This document shows positions 16,100 to 23,884 of a stretch of 64,000 nucleotides of DNA, in pieces. This DNA comes from an uncultured Collinsella sp. (lineage in GTDB: Bacteria; Actinomycetota; Coriobacteriia; Coriobacteriales; Coriobacteriaceae), in contig UQMD01000001.1 in NCBI GenBank assembly GCA_900542155.1, forward strand, positions 210,020-274,019. The letters run 5' to 3'. The translations under genes were made by a program, and so were the position numbers. Numbering within the stretch: position 1 is the first letter of the stretch; every line of letters begins with the position of its first letter. Under the pieces are notes generated by a model. That model was not told the DNA's origin. It saw nothing but the letters and a program-made list of their open reading frames with translations, and made no database searches.

Positions 16100-17526
16100 G
16101 GGCGGGCAGTGGCGCCGGCAAAAGCAGACGCGCGCTGGCGCCATCAATTGCGGCTGCGATCGACCGCAACGCCCACGGGGTACCGACCTCCGTCATCGTC
16201 CACGACCCGAAGTCCGAGATCCGCGCATGGACCGAGCCGCTCGCCAGGAGGGCCGGGATGGAGGTCGTCGCCATCCGGCTCGACGAGCCCGTCAAGTCGG
16301 CGAGGTTCAACCCCCTCGACCGCGCCATCGCGGCACTCGGGACCGAGGGCGTCGCCGGTGCCGTGGCCGAGCTCCGCGAGCTGTCGTCCTCCATCGTGCC
16401 CGACGCCTTCTCCTCTGGCCAGAGGTTCTTCACGGACGCCAGCCGCAACCTGCTGACCGGCCTCTGCCTGCTCGCGATAGCGGACGGGCGGATCCCCGAC
16501 GGCGCCCGGAACCTCTCGACCGTGCTCGCGCTCCTGGAGCCCCGCGACGGGAAGAGCGCGGTAAAGTCGCTGGAGGAGCTCGCCGCGGACCTGCCGGCGG
16601 GAAACCCGGCGCGCCAGTTCCTCCTCGTCGCCTCGTCGAACGGCGGCGGGGGCGAGGCCCTCGTCTCCACCGCGCGCAACTACCTCATGTCCTTCTGCGA
16701 CGACGACGTCAGCCGCATGCTCTGGGACGGCGAGGTCGACCTCGCATCGGTCGGGCGCAGGCCCACCATCCTCTACATCGCCAGCGCGACGGACCGCGGC
16801 GACCGCGGCGCGCTCGTCTCGTGCATCTTCTCCCAGGCGCTGTCGGCACTGCGCGAGATCGCGCGCCTGTCCGGCGGCAGGCTGCCGGCGGAGACCCTGC
16901 TCGCCATCGACGAGGGGTCCGGGATCCCCAAGATCCCCCGCCTCCTCGGCGACCTCGCGGAGGTCCGCAGCATCGGGCTGCACGTCGTCTTCGTGCTCCA
17001 GAACACCCATCTGCTCGAGGCGCGATGCGGTTACTCCAGGGCGGAGTCGGACGCGCTGCTGGCGCTGCTCGGCACCCAGGTCGTCCTCTCGGTGGAGTCC
17101 GTCGGCGAGGCGGAGGAGATCAGCAAGCGTCTCGGCGACTACAGCGTCAAGACGACCGGGCAGAGCTCCACCAAGGGGACGCAGAGCTCCTCGTCCGGCA
17201 AGTCGTTCTCCGTGGCGCGCCGGCCGCTGATCACCCCGTCGGAGCTCATGGCCTGGAGCGCGCGCGAGAACGGCGCGCTCGTGATCGACGCGGAGGGCCC
17301 GATGGCACTCGCCAGCCGCGACATCACCGAGACGTTCCTGGGACCGCTGCTCGGCATGACGTCGCCGGAGGCCGAGGGCGCGCTGCTCGCGCGGGCGCTC
17401 GAGGGGGAGGTCCGGAACACCTCCCCGGCACCGGTGTGGCGCTTCCCGGAGAAACCGAAAAAGCCCAAGGGGTCGCCGTCCGGCGGCAGGAAGCGCAAGG
17501 TATCCGCCGCGCCCGACGGGTTCTGA
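16039..17526 (+). CDS. VirD4/TraG-type coupling protein, N-terminally truncated
   Basis: The frame gives 495 residues of a type IV coupling ATPase: Walker A GSGAGKS (residues 23-29), the TraG-specific DPKSE at 56-60, and Walker B LLAIDEGSGIPKIP (D291, E292). The C-terminus is basic (KPKKPKGSPSGGRKRK). The listed start is a GTG. Protein-like sequence in the same frame continues upstream to about 15898 (WARLHDGTFAGD), where the relaxase frame ends. The usual N-terminal membrane helices are missing. Coupling proteins deliver the relaxosome to a type IV secretion channel. A deletion fusing relaxase and coupling-protein genes explains the arrangement. No other secretion genes are present. Confidence 0.8.
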   Translation: MAAGCIGGGIAMVPAVHCLIRAGSGAGKSRRALAPSIAAAIDRNAHGVPTSVIVHDPKSEIRAWTEPLARRAGMEVVAIRLDEPVKSARFNPLDRAIAALGTEGVAGAVAELRELSSSIVPDAFSSGQRFFTDASRNLLTGLCLLAIADGRIPDGARNLSTVLALLEPRDGKSAVKSLEELAADLPAGNPARQFLLVASSNGGGGEALVSTARNYLMSFCDDDVSRMLWDGEVDLASVGRRPTILYIASATDRGDRGALVSCIFSQALSALREIARLSGGRLPAETLLAIDEGSGIPKIPRLLGDLAEVRSIGLHVVFVLQNTHLLEARCGYSRAESDALLALLGTQVVLSVESVGEAEEISKRLGDYSVKTTGQSSTKGTQSSSSGKSFSVARRPLITPSELMAWSARENGALVIDAEGPMALASRDITETFLGPLLGMTSPEAEGALLARALEGEVRNTSPAPVWRFPEKPKKPKGSPSGGRKRKVSAAPDGF

Positions 17527-17553
17527 TGCGTCATACGGCCCTGCCTGCGAAAA

Positions 17554-17599
17554 CGGCCCGCCGTCATACGGCGCGCGAGGCGCGTATGACGGCGGGCCG
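17554..17599. repeat. Perfect 17-bp inverted repeat after the coupling gene
   Basis: CGGCCCGCCGTCATACG (17554-17570) and CGTATGACGGCGGGCCG (17583-17599) are exact inverted copies around a 12-base loop. A third partial copy, GTCATACGGCC, lies at 17530. There is no T-run. It could be a transcription terminator or part of an origin of transfer; both are inferred from position only. Confidence 0.65.
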
Positions 17600-17703
17600 C
17601 GGCAGTCTTTCGGTTTATCTGCCCACGCTGCCAGCGGAAACGAACTCGGCACGCCGAGTTGCGCCGCAAAATCCCGGGCGCCCGTAGTGCGCCCTTATCC
17701 TGC

Positions 17704-18330
17704 TCATAAGGACCGGCTATCCCTTACCTGTGACACAATCTCAAACGCACAGAACAGAATCATCAGTCCAATCATCGCATAAGAGGCAGCCGAACCTTCA
17801 AGCACTATTCCACAAAGAACAATCTCCGCGCCGCCAATAAGAACTGTTATCAGGCGCTCTGCCTTTTTGCTCTCGCCGCTCGCATAAAAAGGCGGCAAGG
17901 CGCACAAGATCACATATAGCCCGGGAAGGGAATACAGGATCGATAGTCCAAGCCCCCCATCAACCGCAGTGTTTTGCGTAAGAATCAACTGAACCCAAAC
18001 GGCAATTATCACTGAGCAGGTTGTCGATAAAAGAAGACTGGAAATATAGCACGCAACAAAGTCCCGTCGCATTCGAACAGAGAAATCCGCGAACTCTCTT
18101 CGCCGCGTGGAAACAATAAGGTACACAGAAATTGCAATAGAACCAATCAGAGAAAACAGCGGAACAACCAGCAATTCAAGCTTATTACCCCATCGATCAA
18201 CCACACCCCCACTCCAATGAGCGGGAATTGTATCAGGGAGGACTGACCAAGCCGCCCATAGAATCAGAAATGGAAGAATAGAGAGGATGAAAGATGATAA
18301 CACTGCAGTAGTTTTTTTTGAGGCTCTCAT
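17704..18330 (-). CDS. DUF1648 membrane protein (SdpI-like)
   Basis: About 208 residues with five or six hydrophobic segments. The DUF1648 signature LPDTIPAHWSGGVVDRWGNK follows the first helix; this domain is also found in SdpI, the immunity protein against the Bacillus SDP toxin. The rest is membrane-embedded with short basic loops. ATG at 18330 follows AAGGAGA by 11 bases; a GTG at 18357 with GGAG upstream is an alternative. It is transcribed divergently from a small peptide-like frame at 18432. A role in immunity or envelope stress is possible but not shown. Confidence 0.75.
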   Translation of the reverse strand: MRASKKTTAVLSSFILSILPFLILWAAWSVLPDTIPAHWSGGVVDRWGNKLELLVVPLFSLIGSIAISVYLIVSTRRREFADFSVRMRRDFVACYISSLLLSTTCSVIIAVWVQLILTQNTAVDGGLGLSILYSLPGLYVILCALPPFYASGESKKAERLITVLIGGAEIVLCGIVLEGSAASYAMIGLMILFCAFEIVSQVRDSRSL

Positions 18331-18431
18331 CGATTCCGCATCTCCTTGCGCGCTCACATTCCACTCCGCCTTAAATCAAGTATAAATACACAGTCTTTCA
18401 AGACAGCTATTCAACATTGGTGGTCACCGCT

Positions 18432-18803
18432 ATGGACAATGTGAACCACCTAAACGAACTCTCAATACAGTCCCAGCTTAGCACCCTTGAAAAACTGGTC
18501 GCGGACGCGGAACAATCTACCGACGCAAGACGCGATTTCGAAGCTCAGCCTCGTGCCGTATTCCAGAAATATGGAATTACAGACCTCCAAATCAAAGCGG
18601 GAAATCGAAAAGTCTCTGTACGAACTGGTGGAGTCAACCGAAAAGGAGGCGCGTGTCCCCGTTGCACGCGCAGTATATCGTCGTATCCAGCTCCCACCGT
18701 CCAAGGCACTTGGACGGTGGGAGTTCCGTATCCCCGGGAAAGGAAAAGCGCGGCCCATCCGGACCGCGCCCGCGCCCTCCTCCCATTTCACCCCGCGACG
18801 TAA
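18432..18803 (+). CDS. Possible secreted peptide precursor (RiPP-leader-like)
   Basis: The first 50 residues are acidic and helical, with LEKLVADAEQSTDARRDFEA followed by QPRAVFQKYGI, a pattern resembling Nif11 or nitrile-hydratase-type RiPP leaders (short helical leader with an F-x-x-x-P element). After it come TGGVNRKGGACPRC and Ser/Thr-rich residues. From about 18640 the base composition jumps to high GC and the frame runs through a perfect palindrome, so the true C-terminus may have been replaced by recombination. Only a weak ribosome-binding site (TGGTGG) is seen. A divergent SdpI-like gene lies next to it, but no modification enzyme is near. The peptide idea is speculative. Confidence 0.35.
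   Translation: MDNVNHLNELSIQSQLSTLEKLVADAEQSTDARRDFEAQPRAVFQKYGITDLQIKAGNRKVSVRTGGVNRKGGACPRCTRSISSYPAPTVQGTWTVGVPYPRERKSAAHPDRARALLPFHPAT
18691..18723. repeat. Perfect 15-bp inverted repeat
   Basis: CTCCCACCGTCCAAG and CTTGGACGGTGGGAG are exact inverted copies around the loop GCA. It sits where base composition changes from average to high GC, consistent with a recombination boundary. No T-run follows on either strand. Confidence 0.7.
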
Positions 18804-18943
18804 ACCGTCCGGCCCGTCTCGCAGTCGATGGTCTCGGCGTCCCCGAAACCGACCCGGACGGCCAGGCCGCCGCCCGCGTACTCCCCAGCCACGAGGGCGA
18901 GGCGGACCGCCTCGCCCATGGAGTCGAACTCGACCGTGACCAT
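18788..18943 (-). CDS. Small hypothetical protein of the DUF2958 cassette
   Basis: A 51-residue frame beginning MVTVEFDSMGEAVRLALVAG and ending GRTVYVAG, predicted as beta-alpha-beta. GGGGAGG lies seven bases before the ATG, and it starts four bases after the DUF2958 stop, so the two form an operon. A decayed homologue lies at 23507-23605, where AVRIGFGDVESIDCEGGRAM matches AVRVGFGDAETIDCETGRTV here. The match between the two copies supports it as a real gene. Function unknown. Confidence 0.65.
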   Translation of the reverse strand: MVTVEFDSMGEAVRLALVAGEYAGGGLAVRVGFGDAETIDCETGRTVYVAG

Positions 18944-18947
18944 GCGG

Positions 18948-19247
18948 CTACCTCCCCCTGACGGCGCTGAGCGGCTTCGGGGAGAAGTGCTCGTCGCGCT
19001 CGACGACGGCGAACCCCATCTGGCGGTTCAGCTCGGCCATCTCCTTGATGCTGAAGTAGCCGAGCTCGTCGTCGTAGCCCTCGACGAGGCCGAACGCCTC
19101 GTCCGTTCCGTCGAACTCGAGCAGCCACCAGTCCCATCCGTTCACGCACGAGAAGTAGTGGGCGTAGACCGTGGGGTCCTCCGCCCCGTCCTGCCCATAG
19201 AGCCTCGGCGCCGTCTTGGCGATCTCCTCGGTCATCAGCTGCTGCAT
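18948..19247 (-). CDS. DUF2958 domain protein
   Basis: A 99-residue protein matching DUF2958: APRLYGQDGAEDPTVYAHYF near the N-terminus, then WDWWLLEFDG, FGLVEGYDDELGYFSIKEMAEL and an FSPKPLS C-terminus. DUF2958 proteins occur on plasmids and conjugative elements; their activity is unknown. The start at 19247 follows GGAGG; the open frame extends far upstream but that part lies within the 250-bp repeat. A 51-residue gene follows directly. Confidence 0.82.
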   Translation of the reverse strand: MQQLMTEEIAKTAPRLYGQDGAEDPTVYAHYFSCVNGWDWWLLEFDGTDEAFGLVEGYDDELGYFSIKEMAELNRQMGFAVVERDEHFSPKPLSAVRGR

Positions 19248-19249
19248 GT

Positions 19250-19511
19250 CTTCCTCCGTTCCGGGCACGCGGCCCTTAACATCTCGCCCCTGCGGGCAAA
19301 GCCGAATGGCGACGCCGCGCGTCGTCGTCGGCTTTGCTCCCTGCAAAGCCGCACCGGAGCGAAGACGGGTCAAGGGAGGTCCATGACGGCCTCCACCAAC
19401 CGGAGCGGAGCGGAGGTTTGTGCGGGGTCTCATGGGCCCCCTTGACGCGGCGTAGCGGAGGTGCCACCCGGCCGCGGGGCCGAGGCCGATTCGCGGCGGA
19501 CGCCGGCAGCC
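19250..19511. repeat. 250-bp direct repeat, copy 1
   Basis: About 250 bases match 23627-23882 almost base for base. Inside are a hairpin CGGCTTTG/CAAAGCCG and the pair GTCAAGGG ... CCCTTGAC enclosing a G-rich stretch (GGAGCGGAGCGGAGGTTTGT). Both copies lie upstream of a DUF2958-type start codon. No gene is apparent within. Repeated noncoding DNA with nested hairpins on a mobilizable element is a candidate for an origin of transfer or a replication-related site. Confidence 0.8.
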
Positions 19512-19565
19512 CACGTCCAGCATCGGAACCATTAGAGACGCTATTCACTTTTCGATAGGAGCCAT

Positions 19566-19715
19566 ATGGAACTCGAGGATATCGTTTACGAGCTCGCCTG
19601 CCTTCATGAGTCGATGCTCTTTTGCTGCATGGCGCTGAGAAGGATTATCAGGGACCTCGAAGAGGCCGAACAGCGCATCCGCGCTGAAGCGGCCGCCGCC
19701 GAACCCCCTCTTTAG
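19566..19715 (+). CDS. Small acidic/helical hypothetical protein
   Basis: A 49-residue frame, MELEDIVYELACLHESMLFC onward, predicted as one long helix ending in an alanine-rich tail. AGGAG lies five bases before the ATG, and a good terminator starts three bases after the stop, so this is a self-contained small transcription unit. No family recognised. It contains three cysteines. Confidence 0.55.
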   Translation: MELEDIVYELACLHESMLFCCMALRRIIRDLEEAEQRIRAEAAAAEPPL

Positions 19716-19717
19716 AA

Positions 19718-19750
19718 AAGTACCCCGGCGATTACCACCGGGGCACTTTT
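19718..19750 (+). terminator. Terminator
   Basis: AAGTACCCCGG and CCGGGGCACTT pair with one mismatch around a nine-base loop, followed by TTTT. It ends the small gene at 19566 and may also serve the convergent Xre gene. Confidence 0.8.
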
Positions 19751-19777
19751 AAATGACGTCAGAAGCCGGCAGCCGAA

Positions 19778-20008
19778 CTAACCATCGAACAGATCTGAAT
19801 CGAAAAACCCTCTCAGAGAGACGCCAAGCCCGCCTGCGATGCGCTCGATATTCTCGATAGACACGTTTCGCTTGCCTGTCTCGACTTCGGCGAAATAGGT
19901 GCGAGACATCTCGATGGAGTATGCGAAGGCCTCTTGGCTCATGCCGAGCTCGCCCCCCAGCTCCTTAATGCGAAGCCCCACGCGCATCTTGGGGTCAAGC
20001 TCAGTCAT
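19778..20008 (-). CDS. Xre-family transcriptional regulator
   Basis: A 76-residue Cro/C1-type helix-turn-helix protein. The fold is clear: RVGLRIKELGGELGMSQEAFAYSIEMSRTYFAEVETGKRNVSIENIERIAGGLGVSLRGFF. Its start follows GGAGG by five bases. It probably represses genes of the mobile element. The divergent region 20009-20126, with two TATATAAGT(C/G)ACA units near 20050 and 20068, is a plausible operator. Confidence 0.9.
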   Translation of the reverse strand: MTELDPKMRVGLRIKELGGELGMSQEAFAYSIEMSRTYFAEVETGKRNVSIENIERIAGGLGVSLRGFFDSDLFDG

Positions 20009-20126
20009 CGGCACCTCCTATCCACCGGTGTCAATGATTCAGGCCAACCCTATATAAGTCACACCTATATAAGTGACAATTTGAAATACAATGCAAATAT
20101 TGGGGCATTGCAACCAGAAAGGAACC

Positions 20127-20276
20127 ATGGTGGATACGGAGATTCCGAAAGTGACGGACGATATGCTCTCATTGGACTTCCCCAGCGACTATGCATATAT
20201 CGCAAAACCCTTTGGTCGAGGACTCCGCCCGGACAGGCAACTGCAACTTCTAAAGAACTTGCATACAGAACATTAG
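20127..20276 (+). CDS. Small hypothetical protein
   Basis: A 49-residue frame, MVDTEIPKVTDDMLSLDFPS onward, with AAAGGA six bases before the ATG. It is the first gene of a plus-strand run that continues with a membrane protein 15 bases later and the two surface proteins. Its N-terminus contains TEIPKV, similar to TAEIPKVVDS in the second surface protein. No known family. Confidence 0.5.
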   Translation: MVDTEIPKVTDDMLSLDFPSDYAYIAKPFGRGLRPDRQLQLLKNLHTEH

Positions 20277-20291
20277 AAAGAAGGTCATACC

Positions 20292-20738
20292 ATGCGAACC
20301 TATCAACACCCGATATACCAAGACAACGCTATGGCGATTCGCGCCGAATATGATGAGGAAAAACGAGTCTTCGATTTGATGAAGAAGTTCCTCTATATCG
20401 TCGGGGCGATAACGGCGGTAGTTGTTTTCCTTTTGCTTCTCGTTAATTCCCCTGCCCTGATAACTCAGACGGGTGCAATTGGAATCGTTGCACTCGTTCC
20501 CGTCCTGCTGGCTGCAACAGCCTTTACCGGGTTCTATGTCGGCACGGTACCTGCTGGCTACATCGCCGCATGGCGTGCAATCAAGCGCTCAAGGCTGTTC
20601 GTTTGGGGCAACGCTCTCGGACTGCTCCTCATAGCGACGCTTTTTCTTTCCATCCCGGCTGCATTTGCGCCCTTTGCCTTCCTTCTCCAGTGGTTGAAGG
20701 TATCGAATCTCAAGCGTCAGCTTGACGCGAACGCATAG
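20292..20738 (+). CDS. Four-helix membrane protein of unknown function
   Basis: A 148-residue protein with a charged N-terminus, two hydrophobic segments (about 34-55 and 60-85), a basic loop (RAIKRSR) and a further long hydrophobic stretch (about 103-138). AAGAAGG precedes the start. It is in the same frame as the surface protein at 20775 and separated from it by a single TAG and 36 bases. The two may act together in the envelope. No family recognised. Confidence 0.65.
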   Translation: MRTYQHPIYQDNAMAIRAEYDEEKRVFDLMKKFLYIVGAITAVVVFLLLLVNSPALITQTGAIGIVALVPVLLAATAFTGFYVGTVPAGYIAAWRAIKRSRLFVWGNALGLLLIATLFLSIPAAFAPFAFLLQWLKVSNLKRQLDANA

Positions 20739-20774
20739 CGGGGGTGCAGAGGAAAAGAAGAAAGGAAACCGCTT

Positions 20775-21956
20775 ATGCTCTTCGGACGCGAGTTCTCCCG
20801 CAAGCAGGTCTGCGCGGCTGGTGCCGGGCTTGTCTGCGCCGCGCTCCTCATCGGTGGCGGCGGCTATGCGCTTGCACATGCCGGATGGGGAGTAGGGTCG
20901 AACACTCCTGCGGTGTCCCAGAAGGCAGGCGATGAGAAGCAGGACATGGCACTCTCCCTTGAGGTGAAGGCCGAGGGATGGGATGCCGACACATCCACGC
21001 CCGTCATCGCGCATATCGAGGGCGCGGACGGCGAGGTGGACTTCTACACCGCCTTCGCCGCCAACGAGAAGGTGAGCGTAACGGTCGGCGAGACCGGTAC
21101 CTACAATGTCTCGCTCATCCCGCCGGTGAACGCCGACGGCTCCACCTACAAGGCCGCGTCCAGTGAGATCGCTGCCGTGAAGACCGATGGGAAGGCGGGC
21201 GGTACCGTCATCGCGCTTGAGAAGGTGGATGCGGACAAGGTGACGAAAGATGACCTGACGGCCATTGCCAAGGACGTTGCGGAAGCCGTGAAGAAGGGCG
21301 ATTCCACCCTGACCGGAGACAAGGGCGCTGAGGTCGTGAAGAAGTTCGAGGACAACATCAAGAAGAACCCGAACGCCGATGCCGATGCCGTCGAGAAGGA
21401 GAGCGAAAAGGCGCAGGAGACGGCCAAGGAAGAGAAGTCCGATGCGAAGACACCGGAGACCTCCGACAACAAGAAGAACGATTCAGGCTCATCCAACGGC
21501 TCCAAGAAGGATAATGGGAACAGCGGTTCCGACAGCAAGCCGAATGGAAGCAACAATAGCAACTCCGGTAGCTCCTCGAAGAAGGATGAAACCTCGACAC
21601 ATGTTCATAAGTATGATATCTACCATCCGGCGGTGACTCATACGGAGACCGTGCATCATCCGGCGGTGACCCATACGGAGAAAGTGTACCATCCCGCAGT
21701 GACCCATACGGAAGAGCGCTCAATTTGCAACGGCTGCGGAGCAGATATCACGGGCAATGAACAAGCTCATGCGTATAATGCACTTATGGCAGGCAATAAA
21801 GCATGTGGCGCATATCATACGGTATACAATACCGTAACAGATTCTGCGGCATGGGAGGAAACGGTTACGATTACAGATTCTGCGGCATGGGATGAGACAG
21901 TCACTGTAACGGATTCGCCTGCTTACTACACCTGCTCCTGTGGTGCTCGCAAATAG
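20775..21956 (+). CDS. Histidine-rich surface protein A (duplicated pair)
   Basis: A 393-residue protein with one membrane anchor near the N-terminus (about residues 12-35), an extracytoplasmic domain to about 190, a Ser/Asn/Gly/Lys-rich linker (about 205-275) and a distinctive C-terminus. The last part has three near-perfect repeats of YHPAVTHTE, then ICNGCGADITG, then three repeats of D-SAAW-ET-T, and ends YYTCSCGARK. The two CxxC-like pairs with many histidines suggest bound zinc. Compared with protein B it lacks the first 42 residues; AAAGGA lies nine bases before this start. Bases 20765-21226 are identical to 22112-22573. Function unknown; anchored surface display is inferred. Confidence 0.7.
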   Translation: MLFGREFSRKQVCAAGAGLVCAALLIGGGGYALAHAGWGVGSNTPAVSQKAGDEKQDMALSLEVKAEGWDADTSTPVIAHIEGADGEVDFYTAFAANEKVSVTVGETGTYNVSLIPPVNADGSTYKAASSEIAAVKTDGKAGGTVIALEKVDADKVTKDDLTAIAKDVAEAVKKGDSTLTGDKGAEVVKKFEDNIKKNPNADADAVEKESEKAQETAKEEKSDAKTPETSDNKKNDSGSSNGSKKDNGNSGSDSKPNGSNNSNSGSSSKKDETSTHVHKYDIYHPAVTHTETVHHPAVTHTEKVYHPAVTHTEERSICNGCGADITGNEQAHAYNALMAGNKACGAYHTVYNTVTDSAAWEETVTITDSAAWDETVTVTDSPAYYTCSCGARK

Positions 21957-21995
21957 GCTGGTTCATGCTTACAGATATACATCACGATTACTGCA

Positions 21996-23282
21996 ATGAA
22001 GAATGACAGCAATATGTTTAACGACAACAACATCGAGACTGAGGGTGCCCCGGCGGACAAGACCGCCGAAATCCCGAAGGTTGTGGATTCGACAGAAGAA
22101 GAGAACGCCAAGAAACCGCTTATGCTCTTCGGACGCGAGTTCTCCCGCAAGCAGGTCTGCGCGGCTGGTGCCGGGCTTGTCTGCGCCGCGCTCCTCATCG
22201 GTGGCGGCGGCTATGCGCTTGCACATGCCGGATGGGGAGTAGGGTCGAACACTCCTGCGGTGTCCCAGAAGGCAGGCGATGAGAAGCAGGACATGGCACT
22301 CTCCCTTGAGGTGAAGGCCGAGGGATGGGATGCCGACACATCCACGCCCGTCATCGCGCATATCGAGGGCGCGGACGGCGAGGTGGACTTCTACACCGCC
22401 TTCGCCGCCAACGAGAAGGTGAGCGTAACGGTCGGCGAGACCGGTACCTACAATGTCTCGCTCATCCCGCCGGTGAACGCCGACGGCTCCACCTACAAGG
22501 CCGCGTCCAGTGAGATCGCTGCCGTGAAGACCGATGGGAAGGCGGGCGGTACCGTCATCGCGCTTGAGAAGGTAGATGCGGACAAGGTGACGGAGGATGA
22601 ACTGACAGCCATCGCCAAGGACGTTGCGGAAGCCGTGAAGAAGGGCGATTCTACCCTGACCGGAGAGCGCGGCGTGAGGGTGGTCAACATCTTCCAGACC
22701 AATATCGGCAGCAATCCGAACGCCGATACCGATGCCGTCGAGAAGGAGACCGGGAAGGCCGAGGAGACCGCCAAGGAGGAAAAGTCCGATGCGAAGACAC
22801 CGGAGACCACCGGCGGCAAGGGGGACGATGGGAAGACCGACAGCAAGCCGAGCGGCGGCAACAGCAGCAACTCCGGCTCGAACACCAATTCAGGCGGATC
22901 ATCGAAAAAGGATGACGCCCCGGCGCATCAGCACAACTGGGTAGCCCAGACAAAGACCGTCCATCACGACGCTCAGTACAAGACCGTCCACCATGACGCG
23001 GTGACGCATCAGGTATGGCATGACCCGGTAACGGAGGAACACTATATCTGCAACCAGTGCGGTGCGGATATTACGTCAGACCCATGGGGACATATTAACA
23101 ACTCTCTTATGAATGGTGGTAATTGCGGAAGCTATCACTCTATCTATGTGACTGTAAAGCAAGGGTATTCTGAAACTGTGACCGACGAAGCAGCATGGGA
23201 CGAGCAAGTGCTGGTGAGCAAGGCATGGGACGAGACCGTGACCACCGGGTACAAGTGCTCTTCCTGCGGTGCCACGAAGTAG
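21996..23282 (+). CDS. Histidine-rich surface protein B (duplicated pair)
   Basis: A 428-residue paralogue of protein A. It has an acidic cytoplasmic N-terminus of about 45 residues, the same membrane anchor (about 55-77), the same extracytoplasmic domain, a Ser/Gly/Asn linker, and a C-terminus of the same grammar with different wording: VHHDAQYKTVHHDAVTHQVW, then YICNQCGADITSDP, repeats of AWDE-V, and YKCSSCGATK. The N-terminal two thirds are nearly identical to A, while linker and tail diverge. No clear Shine-Dalgarno is seen at 21996 or at the ATG 18 bases later. The pattern suggests gene conversion of the anchor with selection on the variable tail. Confidence 0.7.
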   Translation: MKNDSNMFNDNNIETEGAPADKTAEIPKVVDSTEEENAKKPLMLFGREFSRKQVCAAGAGLVCAALLIGGGGYALAHAGWGVGSNTPAVSQKAGDEKQDMALSLEVKAEGWDADTSTPVIAHIEGADGEVDFYTAFAANEKVSVTVGETGTYNVSLIPPVNADGSTYKAASSEIAAVKTDGKAGGTVIALEKVDADKVTEDELTAIAKDVAEAVKKGDSTLTGERGVRVVNIFQTNIGSNPNADTDAVEKETGKAEETAKEEKSDAKTPETTGGKGDDGKTDSKPSGGNSSNSGSNTNSGGSSKKDDAPAHQHNWVAQTKTVHHDAQYKTVHHDAVTHQVWHDPVTEEHYICNQCGADITSDPWGHINNSLMNGGNCGSYHSIYVTVKQGYSETVTDEAAWDEQVLVSKAWDETVTTGYKCSSCGATK

Positions 23283-23506
23283 CGTCCGCCACCGAATTCC
23301 GAGTCAGAGCGCTTATATGCCAGACTGAAATCCAGCGGCGGCAAGCGCATAAATCTCAAAACCCGTCGCCCCCGAGCCGTCTCAGGCAAGGTTCCAAGGG
23401 GCAGCAGCCCCTTGGAACGCAAGGGTGCGAGGATGATGCGAGGCGTCCCAAAAAACCGGTGCGTACGTGCCATTGATACGCCCACACTCTTTTGGTGAAG
23501 CCCACT

Positions 23507-23605
23507 CCCCTCCGGTGATATACATGGCCCGGCCGCCCTCGCAGTCGATGCTCTCCACGTCGCCGAACCCTATGCGGACGGCAGCCCCTCCGCAATCTCC
23601 CTCAT
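23507..23605 (-). pseudogene. Decayed copy of the 51-residue DUF2958-cassette gene
   Basis: On the minus strand AVRIGFGDVESIDCEGGRAM can be aligned with the gene at 18788-18943, but the N-terminal half is deleted. Upstream, the position of the DUF2958 start now reads ATG followed at once by TGA. This is the second copy of the cassette, attached to the second 250-bp repeat. Confidence 0.7.
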
Positions 23606-23626
23606 CATCTGTTCTCACATGTCTTC

Positions 23627-23882
23627 CTCCGTTCCGGGCACATGGCCCTTAGTATCTCGCCCCTGCGGGCAAAGCCGAATGGCGACGCCGCGCTCCGGTG
23701 CGGCTTTGCTCCCTGCAAAGCCGCACCGGAGCGAAGACGGGTCAAGGGAGGTCCATGACGGCCTCCACCAACCGGAGCGGAGCGGAGGTTTGTGCGGGGT
23801 CTCATGGGCCCCCTTGACGCGGCGTAGCGGAGGTGCCACCCGGCCGCGGAGCCGTGGCCGATTCACGGCGGACGCCGGCAGC
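23627..23882. repeat. 250-bp direct repeat, copy 2
   Basis: Near-identical to 19250-19511. In this copy the internal hairpin is longer: CCGGTGCGGCTTTG and CAAAGCCGCACCGG are perfect 14-base arms, whereas copy 1 has lost the outer six bases of the left arm. The right end abuts the truncated 5' end of the integrase pseudogene at 23885. The 23283-23506 stretch before it holds no gene. Confidence 0.8.
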
Positions 23883-23884
23883 TC

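Noticed and set aside
15885..17687. A 600-codon Arg/Gly/Pro-rich frame over the coupling-protein region
   Set aside because: High GC keeps all frames open. Walker motifs and the DPK motif lie in the neighbouring frame, so this one is a shadow.
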